From NCBI GenBank assembly GCA_023525975.1, contig CM042021.1, forward strand, positions 104,267,501 through 104,331,500: DNA of 64,000 nucleotides, written 5' to 3'. The notes beneath the pieces are model-generated. The model made no database searches. It worked only from the letters and a program-made list of their open reading frames with translations, and had not been told where the DNA came from. Numbering within the stretch: position 1 is the first letter of the stretch; each line of letters begins with the position of its first letter. The DNA is from Smallanthus sonchifolius. Its lineage: Eukaryota > Streptophyta > Magnoliopsida > Asterales > Asteraceae. Both the position numbers and the translations under genes were made by a program. Of this stretch, positions 23,927-34,624 are shown one piece after another.

Positions 23927-25943
23927 TTGCAAGTTACTATTGAAGGTTCATTCAGGACTTCTCAAAAATAGCTTCGCTTCTGACAAAGTTGACACACATA
24001 GAAGTGAAATACGAATGGGGTCAGGCACAGCTTAAAGCATTTGAGGAGCTAAAGAAAAAGTTGACCCAAGCCCCATTGTTGGCACTACCCGATGGTAACG
24101 ATGACCTGGTGGTATATTCTGACGCTTTGGGACAAGGGTTAGGACATAAAGAAAGAAAGAATGGTCGGTTAACATGGGAAAGGTGATCGCGTATGCGTCG
24201 CGAAAACTAAAGATTCACGAAGTTAACTACCCGACTCATGATTGGGAGCTCGCGGCAGTTGCTTTTGCGTTAAATATTTGGAGGCATTACCTCTACGGGG
24301 TGAAATGCACAATTTATTCGGATCACAAGAGCTTGAAGTATTTCTTCGAGCAGAAAGACTTAAATATGCGACAAAGACAGTGGTTAGAATTGCTAAAGGA
24401 TTATGACTGTGAAATCCTATACCACCCGGGAAAAGCGAATGTGGTTGCTGACGCCCTAAGCCGTAAGGATAATCATTCTCCTATTAGGGTGAAGGCGTAC
24501 CGATAGGGAATAACACCAGATTTTATGACAGAGCTAGAGAAAGCACAGACAGAAGCACTAAAGGAAGAGAACATAAAGAAAGAATGGTCGGTCAACATGT
24601 AAAGTTAGAGATAAACACTCATGGAGTGAGCACCCGATATGGTCATATGTGGATACCAAAGGGCGGAGAGCTTAGGGCCAAAGTACTCGATGAGGCCCAT
24701 AAGTCTCGATATTCCATTCACCCGGAACCACGAAAATGTACCAAGATTTGAAGAAAGAGTATTGGTAGCCTAACATTAAGAATGATGTGACAGAATATGT
24801 GAGCAAGTGTCTAACCTGCTCACAAGTTAAAGCAGAGCATCAGAAACCATACGGCAGATCCAGCCTCTAGAAATACCCGAATGGAAGTGGGAGCGTATCA
24901 CCATGGACTTTATTACAAAGCTGCCCCGCACAACTAAAGGCCATGATACGATTTGGGTTATAGTGGATCGTTTAACAAAGAGTGCACACTTCTTACTGAT
25001 CTGTGAAACGTATTCATCTGAGAAACTGGCAAAAGTATTTATCAATGAGATTGTGTCTCGACATGACGTACCATTATCGATCGTATCTGACCGGGACACA
25101 AGATTTACATCGCGATTTTGGAAAATATTTCATGAGACAATGGGTACGAGATTGAATATCAGCACGGCTTATCACCCATAGACGGATGGTTAGTCAGAGA
25201 GGACCATCCAAACATTGGAGAATATGCTCCGCGCATGCATTATAGACTTTGGCGGCAATTGGGATAGCCATCTACCGCTGGCAGAATTCTCCTACAATAA
25301 CAGTTACCACACCACTATTGGTATGCCGCCTTATGAGATGTTGTATGGTAGAAAATGCCGAACCCTGATCTGTTGGGCGAGATAGGATAGAAAGAGTTGG
25401 GAAGCTTAGAGGTAGTCACAACAACCTCTGAAAAGTTTGACCAGATTAAGGCCAAAATGAAAGCAGCACAGGACCGTCAAAAGTCCTAAGCGGATAAGAA
25501 GAGGAGACCTATCGAATTCAATGGCGGGGATCAGGTACTATTGAAGGTATCTCCCTGGAAGGGAATTATACAATTCAGGAAGAGAGGGAAGTTAAGTCCA
25601 AGGTTTATCAGACCTTTCAAGATACTGGCACGGGTTGGTGAAGTTGTTTACCGGTTAGAATTACCTGATGAATTGAGTGGAATCCACCCTACCTTCCACG
25701 TGTCACACTTACGCAAGTTTCTGGCTGACAAATCAGCACACGTTCCACTTGACGACATCGAGGTCGATGATAGTCTCAATTATGTGAAAGAACTCGTGAC
25801 CATAGTAGACAGAAAAAAAAGCAGTTACGGAATAAAGGGATTCAATTGGTTAAAGTACAGTGGAAACATCGGAAAAGTTCAAAAGCTACTTGGGAGGCTG
25901 AGGCGGAGATGAAAGAGTTGTATCCTCATCTCTTTGACTTATG
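23927..25943 (+). pseudogene. Old chromovirus pol, 3' part (RNase H, integrase, chromodomain)
   Basis: Direct continuation of the reading frame broken at 13641: the reverse-transcriptase end (FIQDFSKIASLLTK), RNase H to 24506 (YASRKLKIHEVNYP, KANVVADALSRK), and integrase 24600-25530 with MDFITKLPRTTKGHD and multiple stops, several at positions where relatives have CAA or CAG. The C-terminal part at 25541-25943 has SPWKGIIQFRKRGKLSP, VYRLELPDEL and the chromodomain-like end KATWEAEAEMKELYPHLF. A foreign 30-base piece interrupts RNase H at 24143-24176. Confidence 0.88.
24143..24176 (+). repeat. Templated filler insertion in RNase H
   Basis: The segment ACATAAAGAAAGAAAGAATGG...AACATG replaces the expected residues after GQGLG. 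Nearly the same sequence occurs in its normal integrase context at 24571-24599, about 425 bases downstream. Confidence 0.65.
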
Positions 25944-25984
25944 ACAGGTTTCGAGGATAAAACCTTTCATAAGGGGGTAGACTT

Positions 25985-28142
25985 GTAACATCTCAAAATT
26001 TACAATAAATACATAAGTCGAGTACGACAAAATAAAGTAAAAGAAGGAATAAAAGAATAGCGGGAGAGGGCCTTGGGCCGGGCCAAAGGGAAGTGCAAGG
26101 GGAGATGGAAGGGTTAAGCTTTAGCCATCTTCTCCACCTTCCCCACTTCATCTTCACCACAATATTCTAGAGAGAGAGTAGAGAGAGAAAGCTCTAAACC
26201 AACACCCGTGACCTTCATACTCGACCCAAGATCGTCGCTGAGCACTGTTGGGGAGTGAAGAAGGAAAGAACACACGATAACAGGTATCAAATAGTTCTCA
26301 GAATCAATTTCTGGATTTGAAAGTGGGTTTTAGGGTTTATATGGGTTTTTCAATCAAAGATGGGATTTTTATGTTGTAATTGATATAAAAAGTAGATATC
26401 TAGCTTCATTGAAGCTAGATATAAGTTTTGGACGTAAAAAGATTGGAACTTGGATCAAAAACGAAGAATTTGATCCAGAACTGATGAATCGTCCGAAATC
26501 TCAATAAATGGTCTGAAAACTATTGTTCGTCCGAAAAGTATTTTCGGATAACATGATTTTGGACAGATGTTTTTGAACGAGATAGTTCTCGGATGGGAGA
26601 TTTCTAACTAAAAAGATTTCGACCGAGATAGATTTCGACCGAAAAAGATTTCGGTCAAAAAAGATCTCGGACAGGTAGTTTTCGGATGATACATATAGGT
26701 TATAACCTTGTTCCATTCGTGACCCTTGACAGATTTATTAGCATCCCACCTGGCCCAAAGTTCCTTGCTAAGTGAGATAAACTCAGTAGAAGTCAGGTGA
26801 GTTCTTATTGCCCTTTTTCCTAACGGTTTTGGGCTGGCATGCATATTGTTAAAGAGATAGTTTTCAAAGTTAAAGAATATTTTATAAGAATTATATATTT
26901 TTATAAAATGAAAGAAAAAGAGTTAAAGAGTATAGTGTTACTTTTTAAACAAGTTTTGAAAGATAATAAAGAGTTAAAGTAAAGAACGATAAAAGAGTAG
27001 TACTTCGGTACAACTCGACAGTGACAGTGACAAATGCCATGTTAAATGCTTATGTGTTAATATGTGTTATTTGTCTATGTGAAAGCTAGTGTAATTGCAT
27101 TGCATAGTGGCATAGTATAAAGTCCTGCGGGCATGCTAAAGTAGAAGTCTCACCCTGAGGTGTGAGCAAGCTAAAGTAGAAGTCTCACCCTGAGGTGTGA
27201 GCATTGCTAAAGGAGTCTTACACTTAGGTGTAAGCGAGAAAGTCCCACCCTAAGGTGTAGGAAATGCTAAAGGAGTCTTGCACAGAAGTGCAAGCGAGAA
27301 AGAAAGTCCCACCCTGAGGTATGGGCATCGCTAAAGTAAAAGTATTACCCTGAGGTGTAACCGAGAAAGGGATCTGGTTCTCGGACCATGATCCATATGT
27401 GATAGTTAAATTATGTTAAAGTCACTTGTCCTATGCAAGTGAAACGATAGTCAGACAGAGTACAGGAGGACACCCTAGCGGGTTTCCTCAAAGTTAAAGT
27501 TTTATGAAAGACAATAACGTAACAAGTTTTATAATTATAACGTTGTAAAGTTTTAAAGTAAAGTTAAAGTATTTTAAAGATAGAGAAAGAAAAGCTTATT
27601 TTATTTTTATAAAACTAAGCTACCTAAAAGAAAGTTTACAGTTTAAAGTAAAGATAGAACTCACCAGCGTTAGCTGACTTTTAGTATGCATGACAGGTAG
27701 GAAAGGTAAAGAGGAAGTAAAGTAAAGTAAAGGAACCGTGAGGGTTGGATAACATGGACATCGGGTTGCTGTGTTGAAGACTGACATTTTCGTTCCTGAT
27801 AGTTTATTTTTCAAACAATGTTTTAATTGATTTGGAATTTATGAATGCTTTGAATGAAAGACTTCCGCTGTAACATATTCTGATTTCGAGTTTAAAAACT
27901 ATGTTTGTTATGTTTTGTGCCAACTATGAGATGTACCCAGTTTGGGGCATTTAAAAAAATAAATAGATATAAGTGCCACCATTCGAAAGCATTTCTTTAG
28001 TATAGGCGTAACGCTTCCGGATGGTTTTACGTGTTTAGTTTTCATCTTCTTCTTTATTTTTGATAATGACAAGCTCGATACTCTGAAATTGGATACCAAC
28101 AAACAAGGTAAGTTCTTAGCGTGAAAATCGGAATTTTTAATG
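25985..28142 (+). mobile_element. 3' LTR of the old chromovirus
   Basis: Begins TGTAACATCTC after a purine tract (AAGGGGGTAGAC). No ORF in it resembles a protein. The right end is uncertain; 28142 is where a different TGGTAACATCCCG edge starts. The interior holds the hairpin array at 27143-27370. Confidence 0.6.
27143..27370. repeat. Tandem hairpin repeats with covarying stems
   Basis: Seven units of roughly 28-37 bases. Stems change in step on both sides: CTTACAC/GTGTAAG at one unit, CTTGCAC/GTGCAAG at another, CTCAC/GTGAG in the first two, and CCCA/TGGG in another. The 4-base loops are AGAA, TTAG or TGAG. The element around them is otherwise decayed. Confidence 0.65.
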
Positions 28143-28760
28143 GTAACATCCCGTTTGACCAAATTATTTTAATATTTTTTATTTAATTAAAATAATACCT
28201 TAAGTAAATATTGTTGGGTATAATATTGAGACTGATGCTTTCAATCAAAACTACAGTTTGTTCAACCGAAACTAGGTAGCTTTGATACGTGTTTTTCAGT
28301 CCCGTTTGGCGGTGGCTTAGAAAACAAGGCACATGAGGCCTCATATATGTAGTAGAATACCTATTAGGAGTGAGTGTGTCTGTGGAGGGAATCACCACTC
28401 CAGTAGGAGCTCACCCTAGGGTGAGACTATTGTTGAGCGTGTGAGGAGATTTTATTTTTCATATCAATCAAAGATTCATGCATTTATGCTCCAATTATCT
28501 GTTCTTTTTCACTTTTATATATTTCTGTTTGTGTATGTGATTCCCGCACCCGTCTCTACCCATTTTTCTGATTCGAGAGTGATACCGGATCCAGAGATTG
28601 CGCCTCTTGATTCGGGCTGTTTGATGGATTTCTCCGCAGATCTGTGTTTACAGGTCTGCTCAGGACCTAGAAATATAAAATATTTTTGTTTTTCTTTAAT
28701 TAAAAATATATATTTTTATTAACTAAGGTATAAATTTCTAAAAAAAATGTCAAATTGGTC
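28143..28760. repeat. Unclassified repeat with inverted ends
   Basis: The left edge CCCGTTTGACCAA and right edge TTGGTCAAACAGG are inverted copies. A palindromic CTCACCCTAGGGTGAG lies near 28411. No coding content is recognised. It could be an LTR fragment (left edge TGGTAACATCCCG) or a small DNA transposon. Confidence 0.35.
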
Positions 28761-29516
28761 AAACAGGAGGATGCACGCTCGTGCATCACGCTCTGTGCAG
28801 TCATGTCATAAAGAGGGCAGAAACCTGCAATACCTCATAACCCTCTCCCTCTTTTGCTCTCGGTTTCGGCCGCAAACCACCCAAACCCTCCGATTTTCAC
28901 CCGTTATCTTTGATTTTGGTCTCCAATATCTTCCCCAAGGTATGTAAACTTGTCTGTTATCGTTTTTAGGTTGATTTATGCTCCGAATAGGGTTTTATCT
29001 TGTATTTTGGTTTGAATATGCATGAATCTAGACTTATTGCTTATACTAAATGCATGTTTGAGTATGTAAGATCATAATGTAACACTTTTTAGCCTCATTT
29101 GAATGAATTTTTTATATTCGTATGTTCGGGTTATTGATTTTTGTCTTAGAAATTTTGAACCTAGAACTATGAATTGAAGCATGAAACTTGTATATATGTG
29201 TGTTAGGACTTAGTATAGTTTGTTGGAAAATTGTTGATTTGTCGAAATGAGTTAAAAATTTTGACGGGTTTGACTTTTCATAAGTCAAACGAAATGTCGT
29301 CCGTCTATATTTTTTAGTCGTATTGCACCGTTTGAATTTGCGCCTTATTTAACTACTTACAATTAATAATCTGAGGACTCAAGAGACAAAATCATACCAT
29401 AACAATGCATGAATTTGTGTTTCTTTTATGTGGTCAAACATATATATATATATATTATTTTTTTTAGTATTGCTATCTCTTTGTACTAACTTGTTCAACT
29501 GGTGATTGTGTCGGAT
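28761..29516 (+). other. Untranslated leader of the env-like ORF
   Basis: No ORF recognised. It contains a palindrome (GATGCACGCTCGTGCATC) near 28770, a possible splice donor (CAAGGTATGTAAAC) near 28937, a (TA)n run near 29440 and a pyrimidine stretch before ATATGGCAG at 29515. A spliced leader for the env-like message is plausible but unproven. Confidence 0.35.
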
Positions 29517-30502
29517 ATGGCAGAGTCATCTAGACAAGCTGGGCGAAAATGAAGAAACACTCACTCACATTCCAGGTCAAGCTCATCCTCTTCTATACCA
29601 CCAGAAAACGCACTACCTACCCCACCATCACCACCTCCACCCTACCATCTGACACCATTACGAGAAAACCCTCCTAACATGCACCCATGGCTGATTTTTT
29701 ACTCTGAAAATGCCAACAAGTTGCATGCCTTCAAATCCTTACCTAGCCTCATACAGCAAGACTTTAGGACTCCCAAAACAATATGCTATCCCACTTTGGA
29801 AGGTATTGGTCTCTTAGAGGATGCACTACCACTGATCACCAGGCCATGGATTAAATTCTTTGAGATCTCGCAACCCACTTACTATGAGATGACATTAGAG
29901 TTTCTGGCATCTTTTGAGTTTGATCGACCCATGCTTACCAAGTTAAAGCATGATTGTGTACGATTCAGGATGGCGCGACAGTGGTATGAGATGACTCTAA
30001 CCGAGTTTGGGGTTCGTATGGGGTTATACAGACATAGAGAACTGCGACTCCCTGTGTTCATGTGTTCATAGAGAGTATACATGAGTTTGGGGAAGGTGAG
30101 GCATAGGAAGTCTGGTCAAGGGTTGGCTTAGGGCCATCCGATCCACACTGACAGAAGAGCACCAAGATCTTCCAACTTCTGCATCGACACCTCCACCGAG
30201 TCATTGTCCACACCATTTGTGGGCGTAAGGATAGTATAGGGGTAGTATCAGTCAGAGACATGTTTCACTTGAATTGCCTCATTGATCAGATTCCATGCAA
30301 CTTGGCTTACATTCTTTCCAAGAGTTTCACTCGTGCTTCAGGGTACTCTTCTAGCAGCCATATCATTGGAGGTCCTTACATTACCCACGTGGCAGCATAC
30401 TTGGGGGTCTTAACTCCTTTACACCTTGGTATGCTTACCCACATGGACCTACCAATGGAAGAGGTGGATAGGCAGATGTTAATCAATATGAGGAAGATCT
30501 AG
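29517..30502 (+). pseudogene. Athila-type env-like ORF (ATHILA ORF-1 family) remnant
   Basis: ATG at 29517 (MAESSRQAGRK), a TGA at about 29550, then the same frame stays open to 30071. It encodes a Ser/Pro-rich stretch followed by ITRPWIKFFEISQPTYYE, LEFLASFEFDRP and MTLTEFGVRMGLYRHREL, the hallmark of the ATHILA ORF-1 domain found downstream of pol in Athila elements. A frameshifted second part at 30260-30502 continues with LIDQIPCNLAYILSK and IIGGPYITHVAAYLGV. The middle (30072-30259) is out of frame. No Athila gag or pol remains next to it. Its role is unknown even in intact elements. Confidence 0.7.
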
Positions 30503-32818
30503 GGGAGTATAGACTTGTAGACCATAGGGGCAATCCTTGACAGGGAGCAATGGTGCCATCAGATAAGGAAGGGGAGCCGGCATAATTACAATTGCAACAT
30601 CATGTGGATAAGGAACCAGGTATGTGTCATATTACTGCTGCTAGATATTATGATCCGTATGGGTCGATTGGGGAACACAATGGATGGCATTCGGTAGGAC
30701 TTTTATGGTCACACACATGATCCGTATGCCCACCAGCAGTATCAGCAGCAGCCTCCCGGTCCACACCAGTAGTGGCCCCGTCCTCCATTCCAGTAGCAAC
30801 TCTCTCCTCTTTCACCCTAATATTTGTGGTTCTTTTCTTGATGATGATGTTTGTGGTTCGTAACACTTCATAATTTTTGTTTGGTTTGTTTGTTTGACTG
30901 GATACACTATCATTTATACCGGTTACATGGGTAACCGTTGATTTAGTGGCACCGCCACCACCCTTTTTTGGTCGCCACTAGTGGCGAATATTAGTTTAAA
31001 TTTCTTTATTATAAGTACTTATTTTGTGTGTTGAGCATTGCATAGCATAACAGGGAAATACAGGTTTCTGGTTTTGTGCTTTCGAACACATTTTAGGCAG
31101 CCGTGGAGATCAACCATATGCATGGTGATGATGTGTCATCGGGGGAGTATTAGTTTCCTTTCACCCTCATTTTATCCATGACATTTACTGAATAGCATAT
31201 TTTCGTACAATGAGGACATTGTCAAATTTTAAGTGTGGAGTGGAAGCTTACCAATACATTGGCAACCTAATCATGTCCCAAGCACTACGATTGCATGATT
31301 CATAATTAAATATATAAACGAACTAAAACATTTTCAAAATTAAACATGTAAGCATGACAACTTTTGATTAAGCATAATAGATGCCAATTAATCTGCAAGT
31401 TTGACAGCTTCTTAAATAATCTAAAAGCAAGGGTCTTAAAAATCATTTGGCATAAACGGGCTTATAAACAACAATTTGAAATACCGTTGAAGTGGGTCAA
31501 GGAAACAAATAGGGATGATAGTAAGCACAACAAAAAGAAAGAAATAAGTTTATGCACATTTTTACTTTTATACCCCCTATCTTTCATTTCATGTGAGAAT
31601 TTGAGCATATTCAAGCATTATCATACGTATACATATATTTTTACATGCTCATTTTGTTTGATAGAATGTTTGTTAATTATTGCTTTGCATGTTAAAACTT
31701 ATGTAAAGTATACATTTCAAAATCATGGACTAAAAAATGCATAAAAATGATTGAGACATTAGGATTTACCCATTCTCTGTAGCCTTTTGTTTTTCTTTTA
31801 CCTACCCTAAACATTACCCCTATTTAACCCCTTTGAGCCTAAATCTTTTCATTTCTAAAACCACATTTCAAACCCATAAACCTGAAAAATTTACCTTTTT
31901 ATCTTCTTACCTCTTTTAGTTGAAAATTGACTTGGCCTTGATTTAAGGAACAATTATCCGCCATTAGTTTATAGACTCATCTTATGAAGCTCGTTTGGTT
32001 TTAGTAAAAAAAAAAAAGAAGAAGAAGAAAGAGAGAAAGTTATTATAAAGAGAAGGAGGGGGAAACAATAAGAATTACATAACTGCCCAAGATATTGAAG
32101 AAATTTCATCAAAAGAGAATTAAACTTACTCAAAAAATTGGAGTATGAAAAGATGATTAAAAGTGGATGTATTAGGAGAAACAACCGAATGATCTACGGG
32201 GGATTGATAGTAATAAGTATTTCAAAAACAAGAAGGAGTTGATATTCTTAAAGAAGGGATTTGGTCTTGACGATCTAACCTTAAAAGAGTCCTTATATTA
32301 GTCAAAATGGCTAATCTAGGTTTAAAAGAGATTGTTTACCATTTAAGCTAAGTCAGATGTTTAACATTTAGCCACTCTTCCCAAATGCTTCCTACCCTAA
32401 CCCTGAGCTAATTATTACAACCTTTTACAAAATCCCTCTTGATTTATGCACATATTTTATTTCAATTGATGGAGATTTGATTTTTATACAAGCCTATGAT
32501 TATGCAAGCATTAATTATAGCATTGAGTGTTCCCCTTGACATACCTTATCCATATATTAAACCTGAGTGTTGAGTGAACATTTGTGAGACTGCAATTTTG
32601 TGCATAATCATAGTTCCATCAAGTATGTTAGGCTTACTACCTTATTGTGGAGTAACACTCGAAAGGTGTAAACATCAAATCATTGTTTTTAAGAAAGTCG
32701 TTTAACCATTTAGGACAAAGTTTTGGATTAACATCAAATCAATGTTTTATTCTATGACTATAATCATGTATGCGTTTTCTTGAGGACAAGCAAAGTTTAT
32801 GTTTGGGGTTTTCTAATA
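30503..32818 (+). other. Athila-type 3' untranslated region
   Basis: About 2.3 kb without a credible gene; the 126-codon frame at 31364-31744 is AT-rich and unlike any family. Typical Athila 3' features are present: AATGAGGACATTGTC followed by TTTAAGTGTGGAGTGG near 31210, and GAGGACAAGCAAAG with GTTTGGGGTTTT at 32792-32813, probably the polypurine tract, before the LTR at 32819. Confidence 0.55.
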
Positions 32819-34243
32819 TGTCATTAATTATACATATTTCATATGCACTATTATCCCCATATTCATTACAATTATAGAAATATGATGGGAATTGATACTT
32901 AATCTATTCAATTGTGTCACAACAGCATAATTAACCTAGGTTTGCAAAAACATAAATAAATCACTCAAAATCAGCATCCGGAAGTCAATTGAACCAACCT
33001 GGACACAGGAAGTCAAATCAGGAAGTCAAAAAGTCATCAGGAGCAGGAAATGGGCAATGCACGCGCGTGCATTGCTTTGCACGACCGTGCAAATGCTGCC
33101 ACGTGGCCGTGAGCCTGCCAGACCTGCGAGATTCAATCATGTGCTAGAAAAGGGTACTTTGCACACCCGTGCATCCCAATGCACGACCGTGAGTTGCCCA
33201 AATCTTAGCATATAAATAGTAAGCTCATTCCAAGCATTTAGGTGTCCAAGATCGGGTTAGTGGAAGCCCTAGTGCTCTGCTAGGGCCGAAACTCTCTCGG
33301 TTTTGTTCCATTTTAGCTTTATCAATGTTTATTTTCTTTTTCTAGTTTTGTAATATGGAATGATTCTTCTCATTTAAGTAAACAAGAGGCAACCTATACC
33401 CACTCTCCTTTGGTGTTGGATGACTTCCACACATGATCTAAGGGTTAGTGGAGTCACTTGTATTTTCATTCGTGGCTAGTCTTCTTGCGTTACTTGGGTT
33501 GGTTGAACTTTATCTAATTAATGAAGTATTTTTAGTATGTTATGTTCTTAAAGTCTTTCTTTTAATCTATCTTTAAAAGACAAGAATAAGTAATCTTTAA
33601 ACCAACTTAGTGATCTTAAATCTTGTGAGTTACTTAAGCAAGACTTCTTGTTTAGGAAGCTTATTCGAGTTTGTACGGTCTATATACAAATATTGGTGCT
33701 ACCAAGGGCCCGGTTAGTATAGGTTTAACATTATCGGTTGATTGTAGGTTTGGGTATTTGACGAGACATTCGAGTCTTAACTAGACCTTGTGGTTTGTGT
33801 GGGTATTTCTCTACTTCTCTTGTGTTGTCTTGCAGAGGACTTATAGTGGGAGCCATGAGGTTTAACCTTGAGAAGGAAAGTTATGTTTATTTAAAATATT
33901 ATTATAAGTAAAGACAACTGTTTGAAGAATATAAATTGATAGGTCCTAGCGTTCATAACGTAGCTTTGGACGAAGTTGCGCATTCCGAATTTCCAAAAGA
34001 AGTTGCATGACAAGGTGTACGCCAGTTGGTAGGATATTCTTAATCCGAATAATAAATCATGGGACAGCCGATGAACTTGAGACCCCGTTAGGATCCCGAG
34101 AATTATTATGAACAGTTGGCCGACCGTATCCACTGTTCCGTTACGAAATGCTAACTCCCCCATCGAAAGGGTTAGTACTAGTAACTTTGACCAACCTTAC
34201 TAAAATATAAAATTAATTAACAAGTGATAACAACTAGAGTAAC
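32819..34243 (+). mobile_element. Athila-type LTR (right copy, truncated)
   Basis: Matches 11041-12445. Starts TGTCATTAATTATACATATT and is cut at 34243, where a reversed LTR fragment begins. Palindromic GCACGACCGTGC-type motifs at 33056-33195 are followed by a TATA box at 33211-33218. Confidence 0.75.
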
Positions 34244-34612
34244 TGATGTCGTCCATACGGTCTATAAAAACTATAAATAAAAACCTAATCTAGACTCCTA
34301 AGTAATAAATGGAGTACCTGTGAACTAAACCGCACTAACAGGCAAGTGAACCTATCGAGTGTAGCACAGCTTAATGGTAAATCGGATTATCGAACCCTAG
34401 AGACACTGTATAACTATATTAGACTCTGGCTCGAACTTAGAATGATTGGTTGGGGGTTTTCTACACTACTGATTAAACTAATGAAATCAAGAAAACTCTA
34501 ATGAACGACTCTAACTATCAAACAAGGACTTGGGAAATACCAGGAATGAGAAGAATACCACCTAGGTTGGAATCCTACTTGCAAAGCACAAACTTCTACC
34601 GGTTATGAAAAC
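34244..34612 (-). mobile_element. Reversed fragment of a second Athila-type LTR
   Basis: Near reverse complement of 58310-58683. It begins TGATGTCGTCC, the complement of the LTR end GGGCGACATCA at 58683, and shares GTGTAGCACAGCTTAATGG and GGGTTTTCTACACTACTG in inverse order. It is joined to the non-autonomous LTR at its right. Confidence 0.7.
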
Positions 34613-34624
34613 TATGATACCACT

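Noticed and set aside
31364..31744. 126-codon plus frame
   Set aside because: AT-rich, no motif, lies in the Athila-type 3' untranslated region.
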